A stretch of 33,079 bases of DNA, taken from assembly GCA_016710625.1 (NCBI GenBank), contig JADJVK010000032.1:1-33079 (forward strand), read 5' to 3'. Shown in pieces: positions 9,789 to 19,453 of the stretch. Numbering within the stretch: position 1 is the first letter of the stretch; every line of letters starts with the position of its first letter. The notes below the pieces were generated by a model. It saw only the letters and a program-made list of their open reading frames with translations, searched no databases and was not told the DNA's origin. The DNA comes from Saprospiraceae bacterium (GTDB taxonomy: Bacteria; Bacteroidota; Bacteroidia; Chitinophagales; Saprospiraceae). A program made the translations under genes and the position numbers.

Positions 9789-10901
9789 TTAGTTTTGATT
9801 AAAATTGTAACTACTTTGGATAATACCTCCACCTATGATGTCATCTCCATCATAAAATACAGCAGATTGACCGGGAGCAACTCCTTTCACAGGGGCAAGA
9901 AATTCCATTCTTATCGTTTGTTCATCTGGCTGAATTAAATGGCACAAAGTACCTGGATCGTTATATCTGATTTGTGAAACTGCTTCAAGATTATTAGGAA
10001 TGGTCGCAAATTTTTGCAAATTAATTTTGCCAACTGTTACTCCATTTCTCAATAAATCATCTACATCACCTAATACAACCGTATTTGTTGACGGAATGAT
10101 TTCTGTAACATATTTTGGAGATCCAAAAGCAACTCCTAATCCTTTTCGCTGCCCAATAGTATAAAATGGATATCCTTCATGTTTCCCAATTTTTTTTCCA
10201 TTGACATCCACAAACCAACCGCCTTTCACTTTAGCCTCCAAATCGGGAGACCTTCTTTTCAAGAAACCTCTATAATCATTATCTGGAACAAAACATATTT
10301 CGTAACTCTCTGCTTTTTTTGATAAATCATCATATCCATAGTCAGCTGCCATTTGGCGAACTTGTGGCTTTTTTAGATGTCCAAGTGGAAAAACAGTTCG
10401 ATTCAAACATTCTTGATTTAGCCCCCAAAGCACATAACTTTGATCTTTATTAAGATCTTCAGATTTTGTAATGAATTTTCGGTCGTTGTATTCTCCTATA
10501 ATTGCATAATGTCCAGTGGCGATAAATTCACATTCTAATGCATCAGCACGTTTTAAAAGAGAACTCCATTTGATATGAGTATTGCAAAGCACACAAGGAT
10601 TGGGCGTCCTACCTGCTAAATATTCATCAACGAAATTATCAATCACATAATCGCCAAACTCTTCTCGAATATCAACAATAAAATGATGAAAACCAGTATT
10701 GACAGCTACCATTCTAGCATCATTGATAGAATCTAAACTACAGCAACCTGTTTCCTTTTTGGATCCACCAGAATTGGCATAATCCCAAGTTTTCATGGTA
10801 ATTCCAATCACTTCATAACCTTGATCATGTAGCATCATTGCTGCAACGGTGCTATCAATTCCTCCACTCATGGCTACTAATATTCTACCATGTTTACTCA
10901 T
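9789..10901 (-). CDS. mnmA: tRNA 2-thiouridine(34) synthase MnmA
   Basis: ATP-dependent thiolase that makes 2-thiouridine at wobble position 34 of tRNA-Lys, -Glu and -Gln. Of 370 residues: PP-loop SGGIDS (residues 12-17), the nucleophile Cys103 in NPCVLC, tRNA-binding central region with SYVLWGL and FPLGHLKKP, and the second catalytic Cys203 in YEICFVPD, all at the spacing of the E. coli enzyme (Cys102/Cys199). The C-terminal barrel includes YTIGQRKGLG. Frame intact. First gene of a three-gene operon with DUF1415 and the small protein at 8964-9242, with its own promoter upstream. Confidence 0.97.
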   Translation of the reverse strand: MSKHGRILVAMSGGIDSTVAAMMLHDQGYEVIGITMKTWDYANSGGSKKETGCCSLDSINDARMVAVNTGFHHFIVDIREEFGDYVIDNFVDEYLAGRTPNPCVLCNTHIKWSSLLKRADALECEFIATGHYAIIGEYNDRKFITKSEDLNKDQSYVLWGLNQECLNRTVFPLGHLKKPQVRQMAADYGYDDLSKKAESYEICFVPDNDYRGFLKRRSPDLEAKVKGGWFVDVNGKKIGKHEGYPFYTIGQRKGLGVAFGSPKYVTEIIPSTNTVVLGDVDDLLRNGVTVGKINLQKFATIPNNLEAVSQIRYNDPGTLCHLIQPDEQTIRMEFLAPVKGVAPGQSAVFYDGDDIIGGGIIQSSYNFNQN

Positions 10902-10915
10902 TTATTATTTTTTTG

Positions 10916-10949
10916 CAAAGATAGTCAGATAAAAAATGATATAAACAAA
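10916..10949 (-). promoter_or_regulatory. Promoter of the mnmA operon
   Basis: On the minus strand: TTTG at 10949-10946, a 22-nt spacer, and TATCTTTG at 10923-10916, 14 nt before the mnmA start codon. A second TTTG at 10953-10950 is also present. Good match to the Bacteroidota consensus, suggesting that mnmA is transcribed separately from the upstream peptidase. Confidence 0.6.
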
Positions 10950-10990
10950 CAAATATTGAAATTGTTAAATTTAATGTAATTATTAACCTT

Positions 10991-13022
10991 TTATCTCGCC
11001 AATACTACTTTTTCGTTGAGCAAAATTCCGTTTGATCCAGATAAAATAACTCTATAAATTCCGTTGGATAAATTATCAATATTTAAGGTGAAATCGTTAT
11101 AACCTTTCACTAAATTTAATGAAAAGTCAGAAATTAATTGTCCAGAAGTATTATAGATTTTCAAAGAATTAAATGAAGCAATATCATTATTTATAGCAAA
11201 TTTCAACTCTCCAGTTGTAGGATTTGGACCAAATTGAATATTTTGAATATCATTTCTGGTGATGACAATTATTTTTGATACATCCTCCTTTCCATCGTTA
11301 TCAATTTCTTTCAATCTATAATAATATGTTCCATTAATAGAAATTGGATCAATATAATCATAGTTTAATTCACTTACAGAATAGCCACTTGCATTTACTG
11401 AGCCAATACTTGTAAATTTAAACCCATCAGAACTTCTTTCAATAATAAATTTTTTCGAATTAACCTCTAAACCAGTTTTCCAATATAGATGATTTTGATT
11501 AGCTTCTTTTAAACCATAAAAATTAATTATTTTTACTGGTAATGCCTCATTTACAGCAGCCAAAATATCAATTCTTCCATGACCAAATGTATTGTTGGGA
11601 ATACTTGAACCACTTACACCACCACATGTTTGACCTGAAGTAAGTTGAGCCGCAGTTAGTTCCAAAACGTCTTCAATTGCATCAACATTTCCATTAATTG
11701 AAGGCTTTGCTGAAATGAGCAAAGCAACTGCTCCAGCTACATGTGGTCCAGCCATACTTGTTCCATTCCATGTTGCATAACCATTTATAATACAAGATTT
11801 TACGCCAACTCCAGGGGCTGTTACATTTGGTTTGACTATCGTACCATATTGTGTAGATGGACCTCTGCTACTAAATCCTGCAATAGCATCATTTGAATCA
11901 GTTGCTCCAACTGTAAAACTATTCGCAAAGATAGCAGCTGGGCTACTAACTGTATTACAATTGGGTCCATCATTTCCAGCAGAAACAACCACAACAACTC
12001 CAGCTGATTTCAAAGCTATTTACTGCAATTTTCATTAAAGTATAGGTAGAGGTATCAGTACATCCTTCGTCTGTCGGACAACCCCATGAGTTATTGATAA
12101 CATCAGGTGATTTGGATGGGTCAGGATTTTGGTTACTCAAATTTGTAGGTGCCAAAAACCAATTAAAACATTCTGTATAGGTGGTAGGAGTTCCCCAACC
12201 ACGTTCCATATTTCTGCATCCAATCCATTTTGCAGATGGAGCAACACCAATATTAAAATTAGCCGTATCACCAACCATCGTACCCATTGTATGAGTACCA
12301 TGATTATGGTCATCACATGGAGCAGTTAAATCATATCCACAAGGATTTGTACCAGAATTATGACTATTATTTCCATGAATCGCATCATGCCAAGTATAAT
12401 TATGATCAACAGTACTATTGGATGCATTCCAACCTTTATATTTGGATTTTATTGCGTCATGATCCCATTTATAGCCAGTATCTTGACCAGCAACCACGAC
12501 ACCCTGTCCTTTAGGATATCCTGATAGATTCCATACCGCATCTGCATTAATTTTAGTAATTCCCCATTCAGTTGACCTTTCAGGATTGGATAGACTTTCA
12601 TCCGTTCTAATAATATCAGGAACTTTAAATTTTGTATTATATAAAACCCGATCTACTTCAGGTAGTAATGCAATTTTCATTAAAGTGTTATAATCCAATT
12701 TGGTAGCAATTGCATTCACCACAACAAATGGATTGTAGGAATTCTGACTTTCTTGAAGAATCCTCTTTACGTTGATTTGTGTATTTTCGGCAGTTTGCTT
12801 TAATTTATTGTAAACGAAATTACCTTTTTCTAGTTTTGTTTTTAATGCTTTAGCCTCAGATAAATCTGCTTGTTCATTCATTAAAATGATACAATCTGTT
12901 TTTTCATACTGAACAGCTTCAAGTATTTTGGGGTGAACCTTAGCTTCCCAATTTATATATTGTGCATTTAATTGATTAAGAGTGTATAGAGTAAAAATAA
13001 ATAATGATAAAACTAGCCTCAT
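10991..13022 (-). CDS. Secreted S8 family serine peptidase with T9SS C-terminal sorting domain (one frameshift)
   Basis: Subtilisin-type protease. The Met encoded at 13022 starts a clean signal peptide (MRLVLSLFIF ... LNA, then Q); the longer frame start at 13058 gives a polar leader and is unlikely. An N-terminal propeptide-like region of about 140 residues precedes the catalytic domain: Asp181 in GQDTGY, His241 in HGTH, and Ser at 11758-11756 in NGTSMAGPH, so the triad is complete. After it comes a C-terminal region with an FnIII-like beta-sandwich and a type A T9SS sorting domain (PNPTTGELK, YNTSGQ, SNGIYRV). The frame breaks near 12012: one surplus base in a short T run (A on the plus strand) separates ...KIAVNS from LKSAGVVVVVSAGNDGP. 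The two halves join perfectly, so this is likely a sequence error. Expected cell-surface or secreted protease. Confidence 0.88.
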
Positions 13023-13115
13023 AATATTGGAAATTTTAAAACATAAATTTACATCCATTCGTTATAACATTTCAAATTTTTTTTAAAAGATTGTAATTTT
13101 CAAAGAAAAAAATAG

Positions 13116-13742
13116 ATGGAAGCATTGATTCTGGTGGATATTCAGTTGGATTTTTTACCAAATGGTAATTTAGAAGTGCCAAATGGAGATAAGATAATCC
13201 CAATTGCAAATCAATTAATGGATTGTTTTGATGAAGTAATTGCTACAAAGGACTGGCATCCAGCAAATCATACCAGCTTTGCTGCAAATCATCTTTGGAG
13301 AAAGCCATTTCAAATAATGAATTTGAATGGTTACGAACAAACTTTATGGCCCATGCATTGTGTTCAAAATACTTTTGGTGCAGAATTTCCAAAATCGTTA
13401 AATCAAGAAAAAATAGATAAGATTATTTACAAAGGCACCAATCCTGATATCGATTCGTATTCTGCATTTTATGATAATTTGCATTTGAAACAAACAGATT
13501 TAGATTCCTATTTAAAATCAAAAAATATTGAAAATTTATTCATAATTGGCTTAGCTTTAGATTATTGTGTGAAATATACTGCATTGGATGCAATTGGATT
13601 GGATTATCAAGTAACCATTGTTGAAGATGGGTGTATGGCTTTAGATAATAAAAAGGAGTCGATGGACAAATTAAGAGACGAATTAAAAAATCAAGGAATT
13701 AAATTTATGAAATCAAAAGAATTCGAATTTAGACTCGCCTAA
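13116..13742 (+). CDS. pncA: Nicotinamidase (pyrazinamidase-type)
   Basis: Isochorismatase-fold amidase of 208 residues that deamidates nicotinamide to nicotinate for NAD salvage. Catalytic triad Asp8 (VDIQLDF), Lys106 (IYKG) and Cys151 (LALDYCVKYTA) are in place, as are the metal ligands Asp46 and His48 (TKDWHPANH), with His52 or His81 as further candidates. Length and motif order are normal, frame intact. It is the first gene of a plus-strand run and is divergent from the S8 peptidase gene; I see only a partial promoter match (TAATTTTC) upstream. Confidence 0.93.
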   Translation: MEALILVDIQLDFLPNGNLEVPNGDKIIPIANQLMDCFDEVIATKDWHPANHTSFAANHLWRKPFQIMNLNGYEQTLWPMHCVQNTFGAEFPKSLNQEKIDKIIYKGTNPDIDSYSAFYDNLHLKQTDLDSYLKSKNIENLFIIGLALDYCVKYTALDAIGLDYQVTIVEDGCMALDNKKESMDKLRDELKNQGIKFMKSKEFEFRLA

Positions 13743-13767
13743 ATTTTTATTTACACTAACAAAAACA

Positions 13768-13775
13768 TATCTTTG
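13768..13775 (+). promoter_or_regulatory. -7 promoter element for the metal permease gene
   Basis: TATCTTTG matches the TAnnTTTG element and lies 24 nt before the chosen ATG (13800). The -33 position holds only T-rich sequence rather than TTTG. It supports the ATG at 13800 rather than the TTG at 13794. Confidence 0.45.
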
Positions 13776-13799
13776 TTTCGTTCATCAACTTGATTGATA

Positions 13800-15087
13800 A
13801 TGATTGAAACATTTTTTAATATTCTTTCTCAGCCTTGGGCATATAGAGCATTAATTGCTTCTTGCATGGTGGGGGCTATGTGTGGAGCTTTAGGATGTTT
13901 TATAGTGCTTCGCAATATGGCATTGATTGGAGATGCTTTATCTCATGCAATTTTACCGGGTGTTGTCTTTGCTTTTATCATTGTAGGTTACAGCGTCATC
14001 GGATTTTTTGTTGGTTCTGTCATAGCTGGATTGATTTCAGCAATAGCAATTACTTGGATTCAGCAAAACTCTGCAACGAAAAATGATGCAGCTATTGGGA
14101 TTGTTTTTACAGCCATGTTTTCAGTGGGGGTTATTGGGATTTCATGGATAAGTCATCATGAAGGGGTACACCTTGATCTGAAAGACTTTTTGTTTGGTAA
14201 TGTTTTAGGTGTTTCCAATGTAGATATTTGGCTAAGTTTTGGCGTTTTTGATATTTGTAATTGGCAGTATATTAATTTATTATCGTTATTTGTTTGCTTC
14301 CACTTTCCAATCAATAGTGGCTGAATCAATGGGCATTTCAGTGAAAATTATTCACTACTTTCTGATGCTGTTATTATCTTTTACGATAGTGGCATCCTTA
14401 CAAACAGTCGGAGTGATTCTAGTGGTTGCGATGCTAATCTCACCAGCTGCAACTGCACTTTTATTAGCGAATCGGCTACCTAATGTGCTAGTTTTATCCA
14501 TTTTAATTGGTATTTTAAGCTGTGGAATTGGGCTTATGTTTTCTATCATTTTAGAAACCACTCCAGGTCCTGTAATGACTTTAATTGCAACCATTTTTTA
14601 TGCATTGGCTATTCTATTTTCACCCAAAAAAGGGATAATATTCTTATGGTGGCGAAAAAGAAAATTAGTGAATAAAATTCAATACGAAGATGTGTTGAAA
14701 GCAGCTTATAGATTGAGTAAAAATGATGATTTATCTATCCAATCCATTGCCAATCGATTACATATTAAGAGAGAATTATTACAATCTAAAATCAATTTTT
14801 TATTAAAAAAAGGATGGTTAGTTTTTAAAAATAATGATTTAGTTATAACTGAAGATGGCAGATTTGAAGCCAAAAAATTGGTGAGAGCTCACCGACTTTG
14901 GGAAACTTATTTAGTAGAAAAATTAGGGTTGACTCAAGAACAAATCCATAATGAAGCCGAGAAATTAGAACATCTTTTTTCTGCTGAATTCATAGATGAA
15001 ATTGACAATGCTTTAGATTATCCTAATCTTGATCCCCATGGTTCTCCGATTATGAATTTGGCTTCCAAGATTATTGTTTATCAATAA
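13800..15087 (+). CDS. Metal (Zn/Mn/Fe) ABC transporter permease fused to a DtxR/MntR-type domain (one frameshift)
   Basis: Residues 1 to about 280 form a ZnuB/MntB-type permease (ABC-3 family) with many membrane helices and characteristic VLRNMALIGDALSHAILPG. After a basic linker (SPKKGIIFLWWRKRK) a soluble C-terminal domain starts near 14690: a winged-helix-like segment, then a DtxR-type dimerisation/metal domain containing RAHRLWETYL, EAEKLEHLFS (the E-x-x-E-H metal-site pattern) and DPHGSPI. The protein thus couples transport and metal sensing; such fusions occur in Bacteroidota. One surplus T in the T4 run near 14237 breaks the frame; removing it joins WLS to LAFLIF. No ATPase or solute-binding gene is adjacent, so partners are elsewhere. 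Confidence 0.88.
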
Positions 15088-15110
15088 TGCTGTTTTTTTT
15101 AATTTAATTT

Positions 15111-15118
15111 TATCTTTA
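15111..15118 (+). promoter_or_regulatory. -7-like element upstream of the BioD-like/DRTGG gene
   Basis: TATCTTTA differs from TAnnTTTG only in the last base and lies 21 nt before the ATG at 15140, supporting that start over the upstream in-frame ATG at 15074. No clear -33 box. Confidence 0.3.
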
Positions 15119-15139
15119 CACAACATCATTTTTTTGTTT

Positions 15140-16243
15140 ATGAAAGTGTATAAGAATCTTTATATAGCAGCTACTAGCCAACATGTTGGCAAAACAACTT
15201 GCACCCTCGGACTTTTGTCAGCATTTAAAAATAAAGGGCTAAACGTAGGTTATTGCAAACCAGTTGGTCAGAAATTTTTAGATATCAATAATGAAAAAGT
15301 AGATAAAGATGCTTTATTATTTTCAGATTCTTTAAAATTTGATTTGTACCCAGAAATTCATAGCCCAGTGATTTTAGGTCAAGGAGCGACAACTGCTTTT
15401 CTAGAAAATCCTTCAAAATTCAAATATGAATTTAAAATAGACAATGCAAGTCGGGTACTTACTGATAATCATGAACTTACGATTTATGAAGGAACTGGTC
15501 ATCCAGGAGTAGGAAGTGTGGTGAACTTATCTAATGCAGATGTTGCCAAAAGATTGGATGCAAATGTGGTAATGGTCGTGGAAGGGGGTATTGGAAACAC
15601 AATTGATATGCTTTCCATGACAACAGCTTTGTTTCGTGAAAAGAAAGTCCCGATCATGGGGGTTATTATCAACAAAGTAATCAATGAAAAAGCTGAAAAA
15701 GTAAAGTATTATTGCGAAAAATGGCTCAATAATCATGATATTCCTCTGTTGGGACTTTTACCTTATGACCCAAGTTTAGCTTATCCACTTTTAATTACCA
15801 TAGTTGAAAAAATCGATGGAGTGGTCATGTATTACCATAACAAGTTGGTTAGAAAAGTGGTGGGTATCATCGGCAGTTCAATAATTGATGACCCTAAATT
15901 GTTGTCTAACAGTGATTTGCTACTCATCGTTAGTATGAGAAGGGTAGATGATGCTATAAAAGCAATTCGAAAATTATCCAAGCAACAGAAATTAGTTGAC
16001 AGCCCTCTTGCCGGGATTATCGCTACAGCTGAAGGGAATTTGAATCAAAAAAGTCTAGATTATATTCATCAACATCGTATTCCTTTTATTCGTACTCGAT
16101 TCGATACTTATGGTACGGTTATTAAAATCAACAGAATTGAAGTGAAAATCAACACCAGTACCCCTTGGAAAGTAGATAGAGCGATCCAGATGATCAGCCA
16201 AAATGTTGATTTGGATACTATTATAGAAAAGAGTAGGTTGTAA
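15140..16243 (+). CDS. P-loop (BioD-like) protein with DRTGG-type domain, related to the N-terminal part of phosphate acetyltransferase
   Basis: Protein of 367 residues. The N-terminal half is a BioD-like P-loop NTPase: Walker-A-like SQHVGKTT (residues 13-20), a GYCKPVGQ segment and an acid-rich YEGTGHPGVGS loop. The C-terminal half resembles the DRTGG domain that follows this module in long phosphate acetyltransferases, but the catalytic acetyltransferase domain itself is absent, so an enzymatic role in acetyl-phosphate metabolism is not implied. Stand-alone proteins of this type are common and probably regulatory or nucleotide-sensing; function is unknown. I chose ATG 15140 because the 22 residues from 15074 are hydrophobic and overlap the preceding permease gene. 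Frame intact. Confidence 0.85.
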   Translation: MKVYKNLYIAATSQHVGKTTCTLGLLSAFKNKGLNVGYCKPVGQKFLDINNEKVDKDALLFSDSLKFDLYPEIHSPVILGQGATTAFLENPSKFKYEFKIDNASRVLTDNHELTIYEGTGHPGVGSVVNLSNADVAKRLDANVVMVVEGGIGNTIDMLSMTTALFREKKVPIMGVIINKVINEKAEKVKYYCEKWLNNHDIPLLGLLPYDPSLAYPLLITIVEKIDGVVMYYHNKLVRKVVGIIGSSIIDDPKLLSNSDLLLIVSMRRVDDAIKAIRKLSKQQKLVDSPLAGIIATAEGNLNQKSLDYIHQHRIPFIRTRFDTYGTVIKINRIEVKINTSTPWKVDRAIQMISQNVDLDTIIEKSRL

Positions 16244-16244
16244 A

Positions 16245-16279
16245 TTTGGTTTTATTTCAATTATTTTAACCTACCTTTG
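16245..16279 (+). promoter_or_regulatory. Promoter of the radical SAM gene
   Basis: TTTG at 16245-16248, a 23-nt spacer and TACCTTTG at 16272-16279, 18 nt before the ATG at 16298. Good Bacteroidota-type match. Confidence 0.55.
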
Positions 16280-16297
16280 CCGATTATAAATTGATAC

Positions 16298-17984
16298 ATG
16301 AAAGTTTTATTAACCACCCTTAATGCTAAATATATTCATATAAATTTAGCAATAAGATTGCTCTATCAACTCAATAAAGAGCAACAGGGCTTGTCATGGA
16401 AAGAATTTACGATCAAAGAAAATTCAAAAGATGTAGCTGATTATTGTGCTGATTATGAGTTGATTGCATTTAGTTGCTATATTTGGAATATTACTCAAAC
16501 AATTGCTGTTGCCGAAGAAATAAAAAAAATTAATCCATCAATTAAAATATTGCTTGGTGGTCCAGAAGTCAGTTATGAATGGATGGAAGTTATTTCTAAT
16601 CCAGCCATAGATTATATTATTACAGGTGAGGGAGAAATCCCCTTTCGTGAATTTTTGCTCAATTATCCAAATGTAAATCAAGTCCCCAATTTGGTGAGAA
16701 AAGAGGGTGAAACCATCGTTTACAATCCTCAAAATGTATCATTTGATGTTAAATTATACCGAGACATCCGACCCTACATGGATGATAAAACCGAGGAAAT
16801 TCAATCGAAAGTTGCTTACATCGAAACCTCAAGAGGTTGTCCCTACAAATGCGAATTTTGTCTTGCCAGTCTCGACAATAAAGTTCGCTATTTGCCTAAT
16901 GAACATATAAAAGACACCTTTACTTTTCTTAATCAATAATGGGAAGGTAATCAAGTTTTTGGATAGGACTTTTAATATGAAAAGGGACTTCACGATAGAT
17001 ATTTTTGAATTTATTCTTGCAAACTATCGTCCTGGAAATGTATTTCAATTTGAAATTACTGCGGATATATTGCATCCTGATATCGTTCAATTTATATTAG
17101 AAAAAGTGCCAGTAGGGCTTTTCCGATTTGAAATTGGGATACAAACGGTAAATCAAAAAGCTAATCTGGAAGTCAGTAGAAAGCAAAATTTTGAAAAAAC
17201 TGCTCAAATCATAAAATCAATTGAACATAAAGTCGAAATGCATTTAGATTTGATTGTAGGTTTGGCATTGGATTATTTTGAGGACATCAAATATAGTTTC
17301 GAATCTGTTTTCAAACTTTATCCACCTGAGCTACAATTAGGATTTTTAAAGTTTTTGAAAGGAACGCCAGTTAGGGACAAATTCGAACAGCATGGTTTTG
17401 TCTTTGATCCAAATCCTCCTTATCAAATAATAAAAAGTAATTATTTGAATGAAAATGAATTGCAACAAATCGTAATTGTTGAAAATGCTCTGGAAATATA
17501 TTGGAACAAACCTAGAGCACCTTTGACTTTGAAATATATTACGGAACATTACAGTATTTTTGATTTTTTCTTAGGGCTGGGTAGCTTATTTGTTTCAAAA
17601 AGACCTTTTCATCAATACATTTTAAATGATGTCTATGATACTTTAAAGGAATATGTAATCCAAAATTTTGAGGAGGATTCGATGTTGTTGGATATGGTCA
17701 GTATTGATTATTATTTACAGCATAAAACGAAGCCTAAATCCTTCAATAACAAAGAATTGGAACGATTTGAAAAAAACAAAGTGGTGCAATATTTGAAACT
17801 CAACCACCATAAATTCAGGCATATCATGATTCCAATTAACTTTGATTATGATGTTTTGAAAAATGAAAATAAGCTAATTTCAAAGGATTCGATATTGATT
17901 ATTGAATATAATGGGGTAGAAAAGCCTAAAAATATTATTCAATTTGAGCCAACTTTTGATTTATTTGAAACGCAAAATGTTTAA
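16298..17984 (+). CDS. B12-binding-domain radical SAM protein, DUF4080-type (one frameshift)
   Basis: An N-terminal cobalamin-binding-like domain (opening MKVLLTTLNAKYIHINLA, the characteristic start of this family) is followed by a radical SAM core with the iron-sulfur motif RGCPYKCEFC (C-x3-C-x2-C), then a C-terminal region ending in IMIPINFDYD that matches DUF4080-type tails. It should use SAM and possibly cobalamin for radical chemistry; the substrate is unknown and related proteins are unassigned. The frame is lost near 16935, where one base is surplus or two are missing between TFLNQ and NGKVIKFLDRTFN; both sides are otherwise continuous and the joined protein is about 560 residues, as expected. 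Probably a sequence error. It stands alone, with its own promoter. Confidence 0.87.
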
Positions 17985-18098
17985 AGGCTCATTGATTTTT
18001 TAAGGAATTTATCAAAAATTAAGCAATTGATTTATAGTTTTTAACTTCAAAATCTGATGTTTATTTTGCCTCAAAATAACATTTTATCTTTTTTCCAC

Positions 18099-18106
18099 TA
18101 CCTTTG
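18099..18106 (+). promoter_or_regulatory. -7 promoter element for the DEAD-box helicase gene
   Basis: TACCTTTG, a perfect TAnnTTTG match, 19 nt before the ATG at 18126. It lies inside the 5' extension that would exist if translation began at 18057, so it argues against that upstream start. No convincing -33 box. Confidence 0.45.
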
Positions 18107-18125
18107 CCCAAATATTTTTTATTTT

Positions 18126-19451
18126 ATGACATTTAGTGAGCTGAATTTAAATAAAGCTTTAATTAGTGCTTTAGACGACTTGGGTTACCAACAGCCCACC
18201 TCCATTCAAGAAAAGGTTTTTTCTGTGGTAATGTCTGGAAAAGATGTTTTGGGAATTGCACAAACAGGTACTGGAAAGACTTTTGCCTATCTTTTGCCCA
18301 CCCTTCGTCAATGGCAGTTTTCAAAGGATAGACATCCCCAAATCATGATTGTTGTGCCAACAAGAGAATTAGTGGTGCAGGTAGTGAGAGAAATCGAAAA
18401 GCTGACCAAGTATATGAGTGTTGTCACTGTGGGTGTTTACGGTGGAGCAAACATCAATACTCAGGCAGATATTGTTGAAAATGGGCTAGATATCATTGTT
18501 GGAACACCTGGAAGAATCATGGATTTGGTGTATAGAGGGGTTTTGAGACTAAAAAATATCAAAAAACTAATCATCGATGAAGTTGATGAAATGCTAAATT
18601 TAGGTTTCAGACCACAATTGTCAAGCATTTTTGATTTATTGACTAATAAAAGACAAAATTTACTGTTTTCAGCCACAATTACAGATGAAGTGGATGCTTT
18701 GTTGAATACATTTTTCAACGACCCAGTTAGAATAGAGGCTGCTCCAGTTGGGACGCCACTAGAAAATATTCATCAATTTGCCTATGAAGTCCCAAATTTT
18801 AATACAAAAGTTAATTTATTAGACCATTTATTGGCAGATGAAGAAGAGATGAGTAAAGTGATGGTTTTTGTGAGTACCAAAAGCTTTGCCGACCAAATGT
18901 GCGATAAATTGAGTTTGAAATATGGGGAAAAAGTAGGGGTGATTCACTCCAATAAAGCCCAAAATAATCGATTTAACACTGTTAAAAACTTTCAAAGCAA
19001 TGAAATTCGGATATTGATTGCTACGGACATTATTGCTAGAGGAATTGATATTTTGGAAGTAACCCATGTAATTAATTTTGATGTGCCCGACATTGCTGAA
19101 CACTATATTCATCGTATTGGACGGACGGGTAGGGCAGACAAACAGGGGATTTCATTGACATTTGTAACGCCAAAAGAAAAGGAGTTTCAAGAAGCAATTG
19201 AAGAGTTGATGAAACGAAAAATTGAAATACTTGAGTTTCCAGAGGCTGTTGAAATCTCCAATGTTTTGATTCCGGATGAGCTACCCAAAGTGCAGATGAA
19301 AACCATCCAGATGAAACCGAAGATTGAGATTGGCGGTGCTTTTCATGAAAAATCTGCTAAGAACAAAAAGGTGAATAATAAGGTGAGATGGCAGGATAAG
19401 ATGAAGAAAAAGTATGGCAAGCCAAAGACAAGAGGTCAAAAAAAGAAATAA
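18126..19451 (+). CDS. DEAD/DEAH-box ATP-dependent RNA helicase
   Basis: RNA helicase of 441 residues, RhlE/CshA-like. The motifs are in order: Q motif around PTSIQ (24-28), AQTGTGKT (45-52), PTREL (78-82), GG, TPGR (127-130), a DEVD box at 151-154 in place of DEAD, SAT (182-184), ARGID and HRIGRTGR (329-336). The tail is rich in Lys and Arg, typical of RNA-binding extensions. It would act on structured RNA in ribosome assembly, decay or cold response, but the exact role is not visible. The ATG at 18126 is preferred: it starts the Q-motif region at the usual distance and a -7 promoter element lies between it and 18057. The GNAT gene begins 2 bp after its stop. Confidence 0.94.
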   Translation: MTFSELNLNKALISALDDLGYQQPTSIQEKVFSVVMSGKDVLGIAQTGTGKTFAYLLPTLRQWQFSKDRHPQIMIVVPTRELVVQVVREIEKLTKYMSVVTVGVYGGANINTQADIVENGLDIIVGTPGRIMDLVYRGVLRLKNIKKLIIDEVDEMLNLGFRPQLSSIFDLLTNKRQNLLFSATITDEVDALLNTFFNDPVRIEAAPVGTPLENIHQFAYEVPNFNTKVNLLDHLLADEEEMSKVMVFVSTKSFADQMCDKLSLKYGEKVGVIHSNKAQNNRFNTVKNFQSNEIRILIATDIIARGIDILEVTHVINFDVPDIAEHYIHRIGRTGRADKQGISLTFVTPKEKEFQEAIEELMKRKIEILEFPEAVEISNVLIPDELPKVQMKTIQMKPKIEIGGAFHEKSAKNKKVNNKVRWQDKMKKKYGKPKTRGQKKK

Positions 19452-19453
19452 TC

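Noticed and set aside
15074..15139. Upstream ATG at 15074 as the start of the P-loop protein
   Set aside because: The added 22 residues are hydrophobic and unlike the family start, they overlap the preceding gene, and a -7-like element lies between that codon and 15140.
18057..18125. Upstream ATG at 18057 as the start of the helicase
   Set aside because: It would put a TACCTTTG promoter element inside the coding region and adds 23 residues with no family match.
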